From positions 1-8,016 of the forward strand of contig JAGASB010000166.1 of NCBI GenBank assembly GCA_017621955.1: 8,016 bases of DNA, given 5' to 3'. Shown here one piece after another: positions 1 to 5,896 of this stretch. Each line of letters starts with the position of its first letter. Position 1 is the first letter of the stretch. The notes beneath the pieces were generated by a model, which saw only the letters and a list, made by a program, of their open reading frames with translations, did not search any database and was not told the DNA's origin. The position numbers and the translations under genes were made by a program. The stretch comes from Clostridia bacterium. GTDB lineage: Bacteria > Bacillota_A > Clostridia > Christensenellales > Borkfalkiaceae.

Positions 1-460
1 AGTCCCACAATATTTTATAGAACCCCGTACCGCAAGTTTCACTCCACACGGTAACCTTTTTAACCACGTCAGTCATTGCAGTAACTTTAAAAGCGTTTTC
101 TATCAATTTTTCCGCAAGCGTTGCGGCGGCAACGTCCACGTCATCATCCGTCTCGGGACGTACTGACATAGTAGGATTTATTGACGAAAATCTTGATAGT
201 CTAGTATCAACTATTGGCGCTATATGGTTAAACACCCCACGATTTTGCCAATAAAAAGCTTTACCGTTATCAAAAATTTCGCCCCTCCCGTCTACGTCAC
301 AGAATTGATTTCCGCTCAAAAAGTTCATATTGAGTTCCCACTGTCGTTCGTAGGTAAGCCTTTCCTTTCTTCGTTTTTCAAAGTCATCTTGAACGGAGTT
401 TATAAGGTCTTCAATATACCTTTCTTGTTCGTGTGACTTTGCTATGCTTTTTTTAATCAA
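1..460 (-). CDS. Phage portal protein, N-terminal part (runs off the left edge)
   Basis: The portal is the dodecameric ring at one capsid vertex through which the terminase pumps DNA and to which the tail joins. The visible 153 residues start with a charged, probably helical stretch (about 10-40). Next comes a Trp/Asn/Phe/Gly-Gln pattern (WELNMNFLSGNQF, 41-53) that I recognise from P22-type portal proteins of Clostridia phages. Then follow VDTRLSRFSSINP (84-96), an acidic stretch (103-109), and TCGTGFYKILWD (142-153), a typical Thr-Gly-Phe portal segment. The start is a TTG at 460-458, chosen because AAGGAG lies seven bases upstream and an in-frame stop lies just above it. The first in-frame ATG (residue 45) would cut into the conserved block. 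It follows the 99-residue gene by 11 bases and is presumably co-transcribed with the terminase. The family call rests on pattern memory and gene order; the C-terminus is not visible. Confidence 0.8.
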   Translation of the reverse strand, partial: MIKKSIAKSHEQERYIEDLINSVQDDFEKRRKERLTYERQWELNMNFLSGNQFCDVDGRGEIFDNGKAFYWQNRGVFNHIAPIVDTRLSRFSSINPTMSVRPETDDDVDVAAATLAEKLIENAFKVTAMTDVVKKVTVWSETCGTGFYKILWD

Positions 461-467
461 CTTTAAT

Positions 468-473
468 CTCCTT
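468..473 (-). promoter_or_regulatory. Ribosome binding site that fixes the TTG start of the portal gene
   Basis: AAGGAG on the minus strand lies seven bases before the TTG at 460. It overlaps the stop codon (474-472) of the preceding small gene, so translation of the two is probably coupled. Confidence 0.75.
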
Positions 474-771
474 AATTAATTTTTAATTGTGATAGGAGCT
501 TTAACAACCTAATTTTTTCTTGCTCTAACTCCTCATCAGTCAAAAGTTCAACGTCCTTTTGCTTTTCATCAAGCAAAATTTTAAGTGCTGTCATATCGGG
601 TGGTACGTTTTTTATGGTAACTTTTTTCTTCAAAAGTTTTATTTCCCCCTCATCGCCACCAGAGTATTCTTCTATAACTTCGGTAGCGTCGTACCCAAGC
701 GCCTTTTTTATGAGTGCACTTTCAAGGTCGGCCTTTGACACTTTTTTCTTTCTACTGCCTTTTTCTTTCAT
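472..771 (-). CDS. Small phage protein between terminase and portal (99 aa), possibly related to the C-terminal part of small terminase subunits
   Basis: A 99-residue, highly charged soluble protein with no membrane segment. It has a basic N-terminus (MKEKGSRKKK). The central part resembles a module I know from the C-terminal region of HTH-type small terminase subunits of Firmicutes phages: LIKKALGYDATEVIEEY (about 20-36), a Gly/Asp/Glu loop (38-44), KKKVTIKNVPPDMTALKILL (48-67). The usual ending with Trp-Arg-Asp is absent. The tail (75-99) is a Glu/Leu/Lys-rich probable helix. The ATG at 771 lies inside the terminase gene, giving a 20-base overlap, with only a weak Shine-Dalgarno; coupled translation is likely. 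A GTG at 741 is an alternative start. The gene is surely part of the phage operon by position and spacing. The link to small terminase is a suggestion only, and an N-terminal DNA-binding HTH is not visible, so a hypothetical phage protein is the safe name. Confidence 0.72.
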   Translation of the reverse strand: MKEKGSRKKKVSKADLESALIKKALGYDATEVIEEYSGGDEGEIKLLKKKVTIKNVPPDMTALKILLDEKQKDVELLTDEELEQEKIRLLKLLSQLKIN

Positions 772-2185
772 TCATAATCTTTCTAATCAGCCTCTCCTTG
801 TCTTTTTGGATTTGGGTTTTTTCTTTCTTTGGCGGAAGATTTTCAGGCTTGGTCATTATGTAATAACGCATTTCGTCAAGACAGTGGTCGTCTTTTTTTA
901 CGGGGCTTTCACCGTCGCCCCAACGATAAGACTTTAATTCTTTTATAAGGTTTACGCAACTTTTAAAGATATAAATTTTAGGCTTGCCGTCATTTACTTT
1001 TAAATACTGTTTTACACGCTGAATACCACTAAAAAGGTCTTTATTTACCTTGGGATTTACAGCAATGTTAAAATCGTAAAAAAGTTCGGTTACGCTTTTT
1101 GAACTTGCCAAGGTCTTTTGGTTTGCCGCTGAGTCGATTAACGCTAAAAGTCTACCCTTACTATCCCGTTTCCAACCGAGCGAAGTGCTTATTCGGTCTA
1201 TGTTTTGTGCGTGATACGAAACGTCTTTGCCCGCTTCAAACCACTCGGCAACAACGTAAACGTTTCCGTCATAGTCGACAGCGTACCAATGCGCTGACAA
1301 AGGATTGTTTAGTCCTGGGTCGATTGATATTGTATCTTGCCAATCGGGTGGAACGTTAAACGGTTCTATGACGTGAACGTTTTCATCAAATTCGGGATAC
1401 ACTAAGCCCGCACTTGCCTTAAACCTACCGTAACGCCTACTTTCAAGTTGGTCTTCTGATAGCGATGCGGTAAGCGCATCAACTTCACCCGTGTCAAGAT
1501 AAGGATTATCCGCCCATTCCATAAACTCATACCACACTTGGTCAGAGTTTCCGCTGTTTAAATAAATTTCATCGTGGATAAAAGTAAGTCCTTTAAGCGG
1601 TGTCATCGTGCCGAAAATATCCCCCCTTTTATCAAGAACACGCATTCGGCATTCATCGTAAATATCCTTGGGCGGTTCTTCGTCAAACCACACGAAGTCA
1701 AGCGAACTACCTTGAAACTTTTCTCTGCCTTGGTCGCAAGACTTAAAGCCGATAACAGACGTTCCGCCAAACACGTTTTTTATTCGTATTTGGTCTATTA
1801 CGCCGTACTTTAAACTGTCTTTTTTGCCAGCAAGCATAGTTACGTCTTCAATCCAACCTGGATTTAGGTATGAAAGAATTTTTGACTGCGCAACGTCCCT
1901 TTGAACTTGTTGTGAAAGTGAAACCACCCAACCGAAAACGTTATCCTTATTCGCTCTATAAGGGTGAACTCCTCGTGCCATATAAACGGCTTCTACTGCT
2001 CCGCATTCGGTCTTTCCGCTTCGGTTACCGCCAAACACCCATCTATTCTTTTTTTGGCATTTATGAAAAGCCACTTGTTTTTTGTGTATGAGCGTACCCG
2101 TATTATAATTTTTAAGCCTATCTTCACCATTGCGACGTTTTATTTCGTTTTCGATTTTGACTATTCTTTCAATAAGTTCACGCAT
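752..2185 (-). CDS. terL: Phage terminase large subunit (DNA-packaging ATPase and nuclease)
   Basis: This is the motor that cuts concatemeric phage DNA and drives it into the procapsid through the portal. The 477-residue protein has both expected domains. The ATPase domain has Walker A GGNRSGKT (52-59, Lys58), Walker B VWFDEE (165-170, Asp168 and catalytic Glu169/170) and a coupling motif GTMTP (192-196). The RNase H-like nuclease domain has SIDPG (Asp289), VVAEWF (Glu314), ALIDS (Asp361) and an acidic cluster KDDHCLDEMRYY (431-442). A basic tail (453-477) follows. Length is normal for the family. The start at 2185 is chosen because GGGAGG lies four bases upstream. An upstream in-frame GTG at 2221 lies inside the probable promoter and lacks a ribosome binding site. 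No catalytic residue looks lost. It is the first gene of the phage operon, and a conventional small-subunit gene is missing upstream. Confidence 0.95.
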   Translation of the reverse strand: MRELIERIVKIENEIKRRNGEDRLKNYNTGTLIHKKQVAFHKCQKKNRWVFGGNRSGKTECGAVEAVYMARGVHPYRANKDNVFGWVVSLSQQVQRDVAQSKILSYLNPGWIEDVTMLAGKKDSLKYGVIDQIRIKNVFGGTSVIGFKSCDQGREKFQGSSLDFVWFDEEPPKDIYDECRMRVLDKRGDIFGTMTPLKGLTFIHDEIYLNSGNSDQVWYEFMEWADNPYLDTGEVDALTASLSEDQLESRRYGRFKASAGLVYPEFDENVHVIEPFNVPPDWQDTISIDPGLNNPLSAHWYAVDYDGNVYVVAEWFEAGKDVSYHAQNIDRISTSLGWKRDSKGRLLALIDSAANQKTLASSKSVTELFYDFNIAVNPKVNKDLFSGIQRVKQYLKVNDGKPKIYIFKSCVNLIKELKSYRWGDGESPVKKDDHCLDEMRYYIMTKPENLPPKKEKTQIQKDKERLIRKIMNERKRQ

Positions 2186-2189
2186 AAAT

Positions 2190-2195
2190 CCTCCC
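2190..2195 (-). promoter_or_regulatory. Ribosome binding site of the terminase gene
   Basis: GGGAGG on the minus strand lies four bases before the ATG at 2185. It is the strongest Shine-Dalgarno near the 5' end of the frame and decides the start against the GTG at 2221. Confidence 0.75.
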
Positions 2196-2212
2196 GCCGT
2201 AAAAGCGTGCTC

Positions 2213-2240
2213 ATTGTACACCCGATTGCGTTATTGTAAA
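2213..2240 (-). promoter_or_regulatory. Candidate SigA-type promoter of the phage packaging operon
   Basis: On the minus strand, -35 TTTACA (2240-2235) and -10 TACAAT (2218-2213) are separated by 16 bases, each matching consensus at five of six positions. Transcription would begin near 2206, giving a leader of roughly 20 bases before the terminase ATG. The DNA is AT-rich, so chance matches are possible. A host-type promoter directly in front of late genes would be unusual for a regulated prophage. Confidence 0.45.
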
Positions 2241-2296
2241 TAGGTTTATGACGTATAAAAATTAAAAAAATTTATAAAAACAATCAAAAGAAGAAA

Positions 2297-2326
2297 GGCG
2301 TAGTGATAAGTTCTTATCACTACGCC
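2297..2326 (-). terminator. Rho-independent terminator of fakA
   Basis: A perfect 14-bp inverted repeat (2297-2310 and 2313-2326) has only two bases between the arms. In practice the top pairs open to a tetraloop or hexaloop. Read on the minus strand it is followed by a T-rich run (TTTCTTCTTTTG, 2296-2285). It lies 57 bases past the fakA stop. On the plus strand no T-run follows, so it acts in the fakA direction. It separates fakA from the phage genes. Confidence 0.88.
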
Positions 2327-2382
2327 ACACAGTTAAATTATCTTTTTATTAAGTTAAATTATAGTTATTGTATTAAATATCA

Positions 2383-4053
2383 TTATTCCACAATAAGCAA
2401 AAAGTCGTAAACTGCTTGCTCGCCGTTAATTTCGTAAATTTCTTTATCCTTAAACTTTTCATTAACGTATTGCGAATATGCTTGTCTATCCTCACTTGAA
2501 GCATCTTTTCCGTAACAAACGATTATAAACATTTTATCATCAGTCATCAACTTTTCAGTAAGTTCGATTGCTGAACAAATTTTATCGGGTGAACATAAAA
2601 GCACCTTTTTATTCGTAAACCCTATATATTCATCCTTTTTAACGTCAACGCCGTTTACCGTGGTTGTTCTTACTGCTTGTGAAACCATACCAGTCACAAC
2701 GCTATCCATATCGCCTACCATAGTGCGCTCAATTAAGTCTGCATCTTCACTAGAAAAATCAAGCATAGATAGTGCTGCATAACCATCTCCAACACTCTTA
2801 GACGGAATAACTCTAACGTCAGAACCCTGATACATTTCACCCGCTTGCTTTGCGGTCAATATTATATTGCTGTTGTTAGGTAATACGAAAATACAATCGG
2901 CATTAACTTCTTCAAAAGCATCTATAAAAGCTTGGGAAGACGGATTGTTTGTCTGCCCACCGTCAATAACAACGTCAGCACCTAAATCCTTAAAAATTTC
3001 TATAATTCCAGAGCCGTTAGCAACGGTAACTATTGCAAACTTTTTTCTTGCCTTTTTTACCGTCTTATTAATTTCAGAAACAGTACTTTTTTTCTCCCCT
3101 AAACTTTCATTGTGTTGCAGAGTCATATTTTCAATCTTTACAGTTAAAAACTCACCGAAAGATTGTGCGTACTGTAAAACTTTCCACGGCGTAAACGTGT
3201 GAACGTGAACTTTTAACACCGTCCCCGTGATAAAAGCGACCACCGAATCGCCAACCGTATTCAAAAATCCAATACATTCTTCAACCGAAAAAGTGTTTAT
3301 ATCAGTTTTTGCATTTTGAAGTTGTAATAAAAATTCAGTACAATACCCAAACTCCATAACGCTGTTTTCGTTAAACTTTGAAAAGTCCACGCTCTGTTTT
3401 GTGTGGTCGGCAGTTACTGCAATTTCACTAATTGTTTGACCATTAAAATAATTTAAGAACCCTTCGATTATGTAAACTAATCCTGCACCACCGCTATCTA
3501 TTACCCCTGCTTCTTTAAGCGTCGGTAAAAGGTCGGGTGTGTGGATAAGCGACTTTTTCATTTCTTCTAAAACGTCAAAAAAGAAAACTTGCGCCGTTGC
3601 ATCGTCGCCGTGATATAAACGCATATTTTCAACACTTTCTCTTGCAACGGTAAGTATAGTTCCTTCAACCGGTCTAGCAACTGCACCGTAAGCTTTTTGA
3701 ACGCCCTTTTCCATAGCAAGTGCAAAGTCAGTCATACCCACGCTTTCAAAACCTTTAAGTCCTTCGGCTAGTCCAGAGAATAACTGCGATAAAATAACGC
3801 CAGAGTTCCCCCTTGCGTTTAATAACATTCCCTTAGAGAATTCGTTGGAAATGTGTTCAACGTTTCCGTCCTTTCCACTAATCGCATCAACACCACCCTT
3901 AATGGTTAAATACATATTTTCACCCGTATCGCCATCGGGAATCGGGAACACGTTAAGGTCGTTTACTTCCTGTTCGTTTGCCCTTAAATTTTGAGCACCA
4001 AACAAGAACATATTTTTTAATACTTCCCCCGTTATATGCTTTACACTTTCCAT
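2383..4053 (-). CDS. fakA: Fatty acid kinase ATP-binding subunit FakA (DAK2-domain/YloV family)
   Basis: FakA phosphorylates fatty acids held by a separate FakB (DegV-family) protein, giving acyl-phosphate for PlsX/PlsY and phospholipid synthesis from exogenous fatty acids. The 556-residue length is normal. The N-terminal DAK2 kinase domain (1-200) has NVFPIPDGDTG (34-44, Asp40 and Asp42 for metal-ATP), NARGNSG (79-85), ARPVEGTILT (126-135) and DSGGAGL (186-192). The middle domain has GYCTEF (236-241) and VHVHT (282-286), whose Cys238, His283 and His285 correspond to the zinc site described for this family. The C-terminal DegV-like domain spans about 339-556. The start at 4053 is preferred over an ATG at 4065 because GGAG sits six bases before it and the product then begins like other FakA proteins. 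It is flanked by terminators, so probably monocistronic. The asp23-like gene often found beside it in Firmicutes is absent. FakB is not in the window. Confidence 0.93.
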   Translation of the reverse strand: MESVKHITGEVLKNMFLFGAQNLRANEQEVNDLNVFPIPDGDTGENMYLTIKGGVDAISGKDGNVEHISNEFSKGMLLNARGNSGVILSQLFSGLAEGLKGFESVGMTDFALAMEKGVQKAYGAVARPVEGTILTVARESVENMRLYHGDDATAQVFFFDVLEEMKKSLIHTPDLLPTLKEAGVIDSGGAGLVYIIEGFLNYFNGQTISEIAVTADHTKQSVDFSKFNENSVMEFGYCTEFLLQLQNAKTDINTFSVEECIGFLNTVGDSVVAFITGTVLKVHVHTFTPWKVLQYAQSFGEFLTVKIENMTLQHNESLGEKKSTVSEINKTVKKARKKFAIVTVANGSGIIEIFKDLGADVVIDGGQTNNPSSQAFIDAFEEVNADCIFVLPNNSNIILTAKQAGEMYQGSDVRVIPSKSVGDGYAALSMLDFSSEDADLIERTMVGDMDSVVTGMVSQAVRTTTVNGVDVKKDEYIGFTNKKVLLCSPDKICSAIELTEKLMTDDKMFIIVCYGKDASSEDRQAYSQYVNEKFKDKEIYEINGEQAVYDFLLIVE

Positions 4054-4059
4054 AACTTT

Positions 4060-4063
4060 CTCC
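4060..4063 (-). promoter_or_regulatory. Ribosome binding site that fixes the fakA start
   Basis: GGAG on the minus strand lies six bases upstream of the ATG at 4053. It overlaps the competing upstream ATG at 4065-4063, which has no Shine-Dalgarno of its own. Confidence 0.65.
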
Positions 4064-4082
4064 ATTGTAAATCATTAGTTTA

Positions 4083-4110
4083 ATTTTATTAAACATTTAT
4101 TAACTGTATA
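4083..4110 (-). promoter_or_regulatory. Weak candidate promoter of fakA
   Basis: On the minus strand, TATACA (4110-4105, four of six) and TAAAAT (4088-4083, five of six) are 16 bases apart. They lie between the terminator of the upstream phosphohexomutase gene and the fakA start. Some promoter is needed here because of that terminator. The gap is very AT-rich, so the exact boxes are uncertain. Confidence 0.35.
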
Positions 4111-4123
4111 TTAACTAAATTGA

Positions 4124-4150
4124 AAAAGGCGGTATACGCTACCACCTTTT
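4124..4150 (-). terminator. Rho-independent terminator of the phosphohexomutase gene
   Basis: Arms 4124-4134 and 4140-4150 form an 11-bp stem with a 5-base loop. The single non-Watson-Crick position becomes a G-U wobble only in minus-strand RNA, and the stem is then followed by a T-run (4127-4123). Both facts point to the minus strand. It lies 20 bases past the stop of the gene. Confidence 0.85.
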
Positions 4151-4170
4151 CTTTTGTATTTGTTTACTAT

Positions 4171-5673
4171 TTATTTAATGTAATTTTCAATCGAAGATTT
4201 ATCAAGTTTATCGTAAGAAGCAATAAATTCACAAAGTTCACTTGCAATCTTTTTCGCCCCGCCCTTATCGTTACTTTCGATGTTTAGCGGTAAAAGTGGG
4301 TCGTGGAGCGATAAGCGGAGCAAGAACCAACCGTTGCCGTGATTTTTATCAAGGTTTACCCTTACGCCTTCAAAGTTATCGGTTGCTAAACTCCAACCGT
4401 CCTTATTTTTAGCGTATTCGGTGAGCTCATCAATAACGCTTGCACCGTAAGATTTAAAATCTTCAAGCAATATGTTCATTCTAAATTCTACGCTTTCTTC
4501 GGGTTCGGCAAGACTTTCAATTAGCGACTGCAAAGTGTAGCCTTGCTTTTTACCACGGGCAAGTTCAATCAAAAGTTTGGTAACGATATATGCTCCATCG
4601 TCAAGGAAGTAATTTTCCTTAAACGCACCGTGTCCTGACGTTTCAATCGCAAGTTGGCTATCTTGACCTAAGCCGTTTAGCCTAATTGATTCGTTGATAA
4701 CGTTTCTATATCCCCTCTTGAAGCGGTGATGTATTCCGCCTTTTTCCTTAATGAAGTCAGCAAGACCGGTTGAAGTGATAGAGTCGGTTACGATAGTAGT
4801 ACCGGGGTGTTCACGCAAAAGTATTGCAGAAAGCATTGCTATAATACGGTTTCTGTTAAGTTCACTTCCATCAGATAATACAGCACCTGCACGGTCAACG
4901 TCGGTATCAAAAATAATACCAAGGTCAGCACCCGTTTCTTTAACGGCTTGGGTAATTGATTCCATAGCCTCTTTGTTTTCAGGATTGGGTATATGGTTAG
5001 GAAAACTTCCGTCGGGTTCTAAATAACGGCTTCCGTCAGTGTTTGCGCCAAGTGGTTTTAACACTTTGTCAACGTAAAATCCGCCTGCACCATTACCTGC
5101 ATCAACGACGATTTTAAAGCCTTCAAGCGGTTTTTGTTCGCCCGTTGCTTTTCTAATCTTATCGGCAAGAATATTTGAATACGCATCCATAAACTCGCCC
5201 CCAACTATGCTTCCTATTTTAAGTCCCGTTTTTTCATCGCTTTCAGCGTATGCTAAAATTTGTTTAATATCTTCCTTTTCAAGTCCACCTTGTGCAGTAA
5301 AGAACTTAAATCCGTTACGATTAAAAGGAAGGTGACTTGCAGTAATCATAACCGAACCGTCAAAAGCATAGCCGTCGGTTACAGTCGACATAAACATTGC
5401 AGGGGTTGAAGCCATCTTAAAGTCGGTTACGTTAATGCCCGACTCAACCATTGCAGAGCAAAGCCATTCACAAAGTTGTTCGCCCGATAAACGTGAGTCT
5501 CTGCCGACAGCAACACGCAAATCGTTCTTTCCCGTCTTTTTTATAAGCCACAATGCAAATCCCCTACCGATATCTTTACATACTTTTTCGGTAAGGTTTA
5601 CGTTTTGTCCTTCTATTCCTTCAAGCGCGACACCACGAATATCGCTTCCGTTTTGCAATTTTTTATAATCCAT
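4171..5673 (-). CDS. Alpha-D-phosphohexomutase (phosphomannomutase/phosphoglucomutase)
   Basis: This cytoplasmic enzyme moves phosphate between C6 and C1 of hexose phosphates, feeding glycogen, nucleotide-sugar and envelope polysaccharide synthesis. The 500 residues show the four-domain pattern. They include VGRDSR (56-61), the active-site loop TASHLPFNRNG (111-121, phospho-Ser113), the metal loop DTDVDR (256-261), FKRGYRNVINE (328-338), the sugar-binding ETSGH (344-348) and a C-terminal phosphate-binding segment RLSLHDPLLPLN (453-464). The last replaces the textbook RxSxTxP motif, as I recall for this bacterial subgroup. Glucose versus mannose preference cannot be read from sequence, so no gene symbol is given. 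The start at 5673 has AAGGAG six bases upstream; a longer reading from TTG at 5745 would begin in the -35 box. It is a single-gene unit, divergent from putP. Confidence 0.93.
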   Translation of the reverse strand: MDYKKLQNGSDIRGVALEGIEGQNVNLTEKVCKDIGRGFALWLIKKTGKNDLRVAVGRDSRLSGEQLCEWLCSAMVESGINVTDFKMASTPAMFMSTVTDGYAFDGSVMITASHLPFNRNGFKFFTAQGGLEKEDIKQILAYAESDEKTGLKIGSIVGGEFMDAYSNILADKIRKATGEQKPLEGFKIVVDAGNGAGGFYVDKVLKPLGANTDGSRYLEPDGSFPNHIPNPENKEAMESITQAVKETGADLGIIFDTDVDRAGAVLSDGSELNRNRIIAMLSAILLREHPGTTIVTDSITSTGLADFIKEKGGIHHRFKRGYRNVINESIRLNGLGQDSQLAIETSGHGAFKENYFLDDGAYIVTKLLIELARGKKQGYTLQSLIESLAEPEESVEFRMNILLEDFKSYGASVIDELTEYAKNKDGWSLATDNFEGVRVNLDKNHGNGWFLLRLSLHDPLLPLNIESNDKGGAKKIASELCEFIASYDKLDKSSIENYIK

Positions 5674-5679
5674 TTTTAT

Positions 5680-5685
5680 CTCCTT
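5680..5685 (-). promoter_or_regulatory. Ribosome binding site of the phosphohexomutase gene
   Basis: AAGGAG on the minus strand lies six bases before the ATG at 5673. It fixes the start, removing 24 residues from the longest open frame. Confidence 0.85.
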
Positions 5686-5716
5686 AAAACCATATTTAGT
5701 TTTATTTATTTTGTTT

Positions 5717-5745
5717 ATTGTACCACAATTACCAACTAAAATCAA
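5717..5745 (-). promoter_or_regulatory. SigA-type promoter of the phosphohexomutase gene
   Basis: On the minus strand, -35 TTGATT (5745-5740) and -10 TACAAT (5722-5717) have an ideal 17-base spacer. The predicted leader is about 35-40 bases, ending in the ribosome binding site at 5685-5680. Confidence 0.72.
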
Positions 5746-5825
5746 TTGAAAGGTGGGTAAAAATTAAAAACCTTTTTATCTTTTGTCTGCGCTAGTTAAA
5801 TAATGTATATATTAACTTAATATAA

Positions 5826-5854
5826 TTGACTTTTTGTTTATTTTATAGTAAAAT
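5826..5854 (+). promoter_or_regulatory. putP: SigA-type promoter of putP
   Basis: -35 TTGACT (5826-5831) and -10 TAAAAT (5849-5854), each five of six to consensus, are separated by exactly 17 bases. Transcription would start near 5861, about 36 bases before the ATG at 5897. About 80 bases separate it from the opposing promoter. A convincing operator is not visible between them. Confidence 0.75.
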
Positions 5855-5896
5855 ACTTTTAATTTTGTTTATAAAAATATTTTTTGGGAGTGTATT

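Larger units (their letters stand above)
1..2240 (-). mobile_element. Edge of a prophage or prophage remnant: packaging (late) gene cluster
   Basis: Three consecutive minus-strand genes, terminase large subunit, a small phage protein and a portal protein, form the start of a tailed-phage packaging and capsid operon. They are tightly packed: a 20-base overlap, then 11 bases between a stop and the next start. The unit continues beyond the left edge. On the right it borders chromosomal DNA, because the next feature is the terminator of fakA. The right limit at 2240 is only the outer edge of the proposed promoter; the true junction lies somewhere in 2186-2382. No attachment-site repeat can be tested with one end visible. 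The terminase has all its catalytic motifs, so this piece is not visibly decayed. Whether the whole element is intact cannot be told. Confidence 0.72.

Noticed and set aside
224..937. Plus-strand open frames at 224-436 and 614-937
   Set aside because: They lie opposite the portal, small phage protein and terminase genes, have low-complexity Phe/Ser-rich products and no ribosome binding sites; they are shadows of the minus-strand genes.
2186..2221. Longer terminase reading from a GTG at 2221
   Set aside because: The GTG overlaps the proposed -10 region and has no ribosome binding site, whereas the ATG at 2185 follows GGGAGG.
2297..2326. Perfect 14-bp palindrome considered as an attachment site or insertion-sequence end
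   Set aside because: It is followed by a T-rich run in the fakA direction and lies just past the fakA stop, so a terminator explains it; no transposase or target duplication is visible.
4054..4065. ATG at 4065 as the fakA start
   Set aside because: No Shine-Dalgarno upstream; its own codons supply the GGAG for the ATG at 4053.
5674..5745. Longer phosphohexomutase reading from a TTG at 5745
   Set aside because: The TTG is part of a good -35 box; AAGGAG and the ATG at 5673 fit the family N-terminus.
5748..5777. AAAGGT...ACCTTT pairing in the divergent intergenic region
   Set aside because: A six-bp stem with a long AT-rich loop is too weak to be called a terminator or riboswitch, and no known riboswitch consensus is visible.
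5795..5816. Imperfect GTTAA...TTAAC inverted repeat upstream of the putP promoter
   Set aside because: Only five bases pair at the ends and the centre does not match; in AT-rich DNA this is expected by chance, so I do not call an operator.
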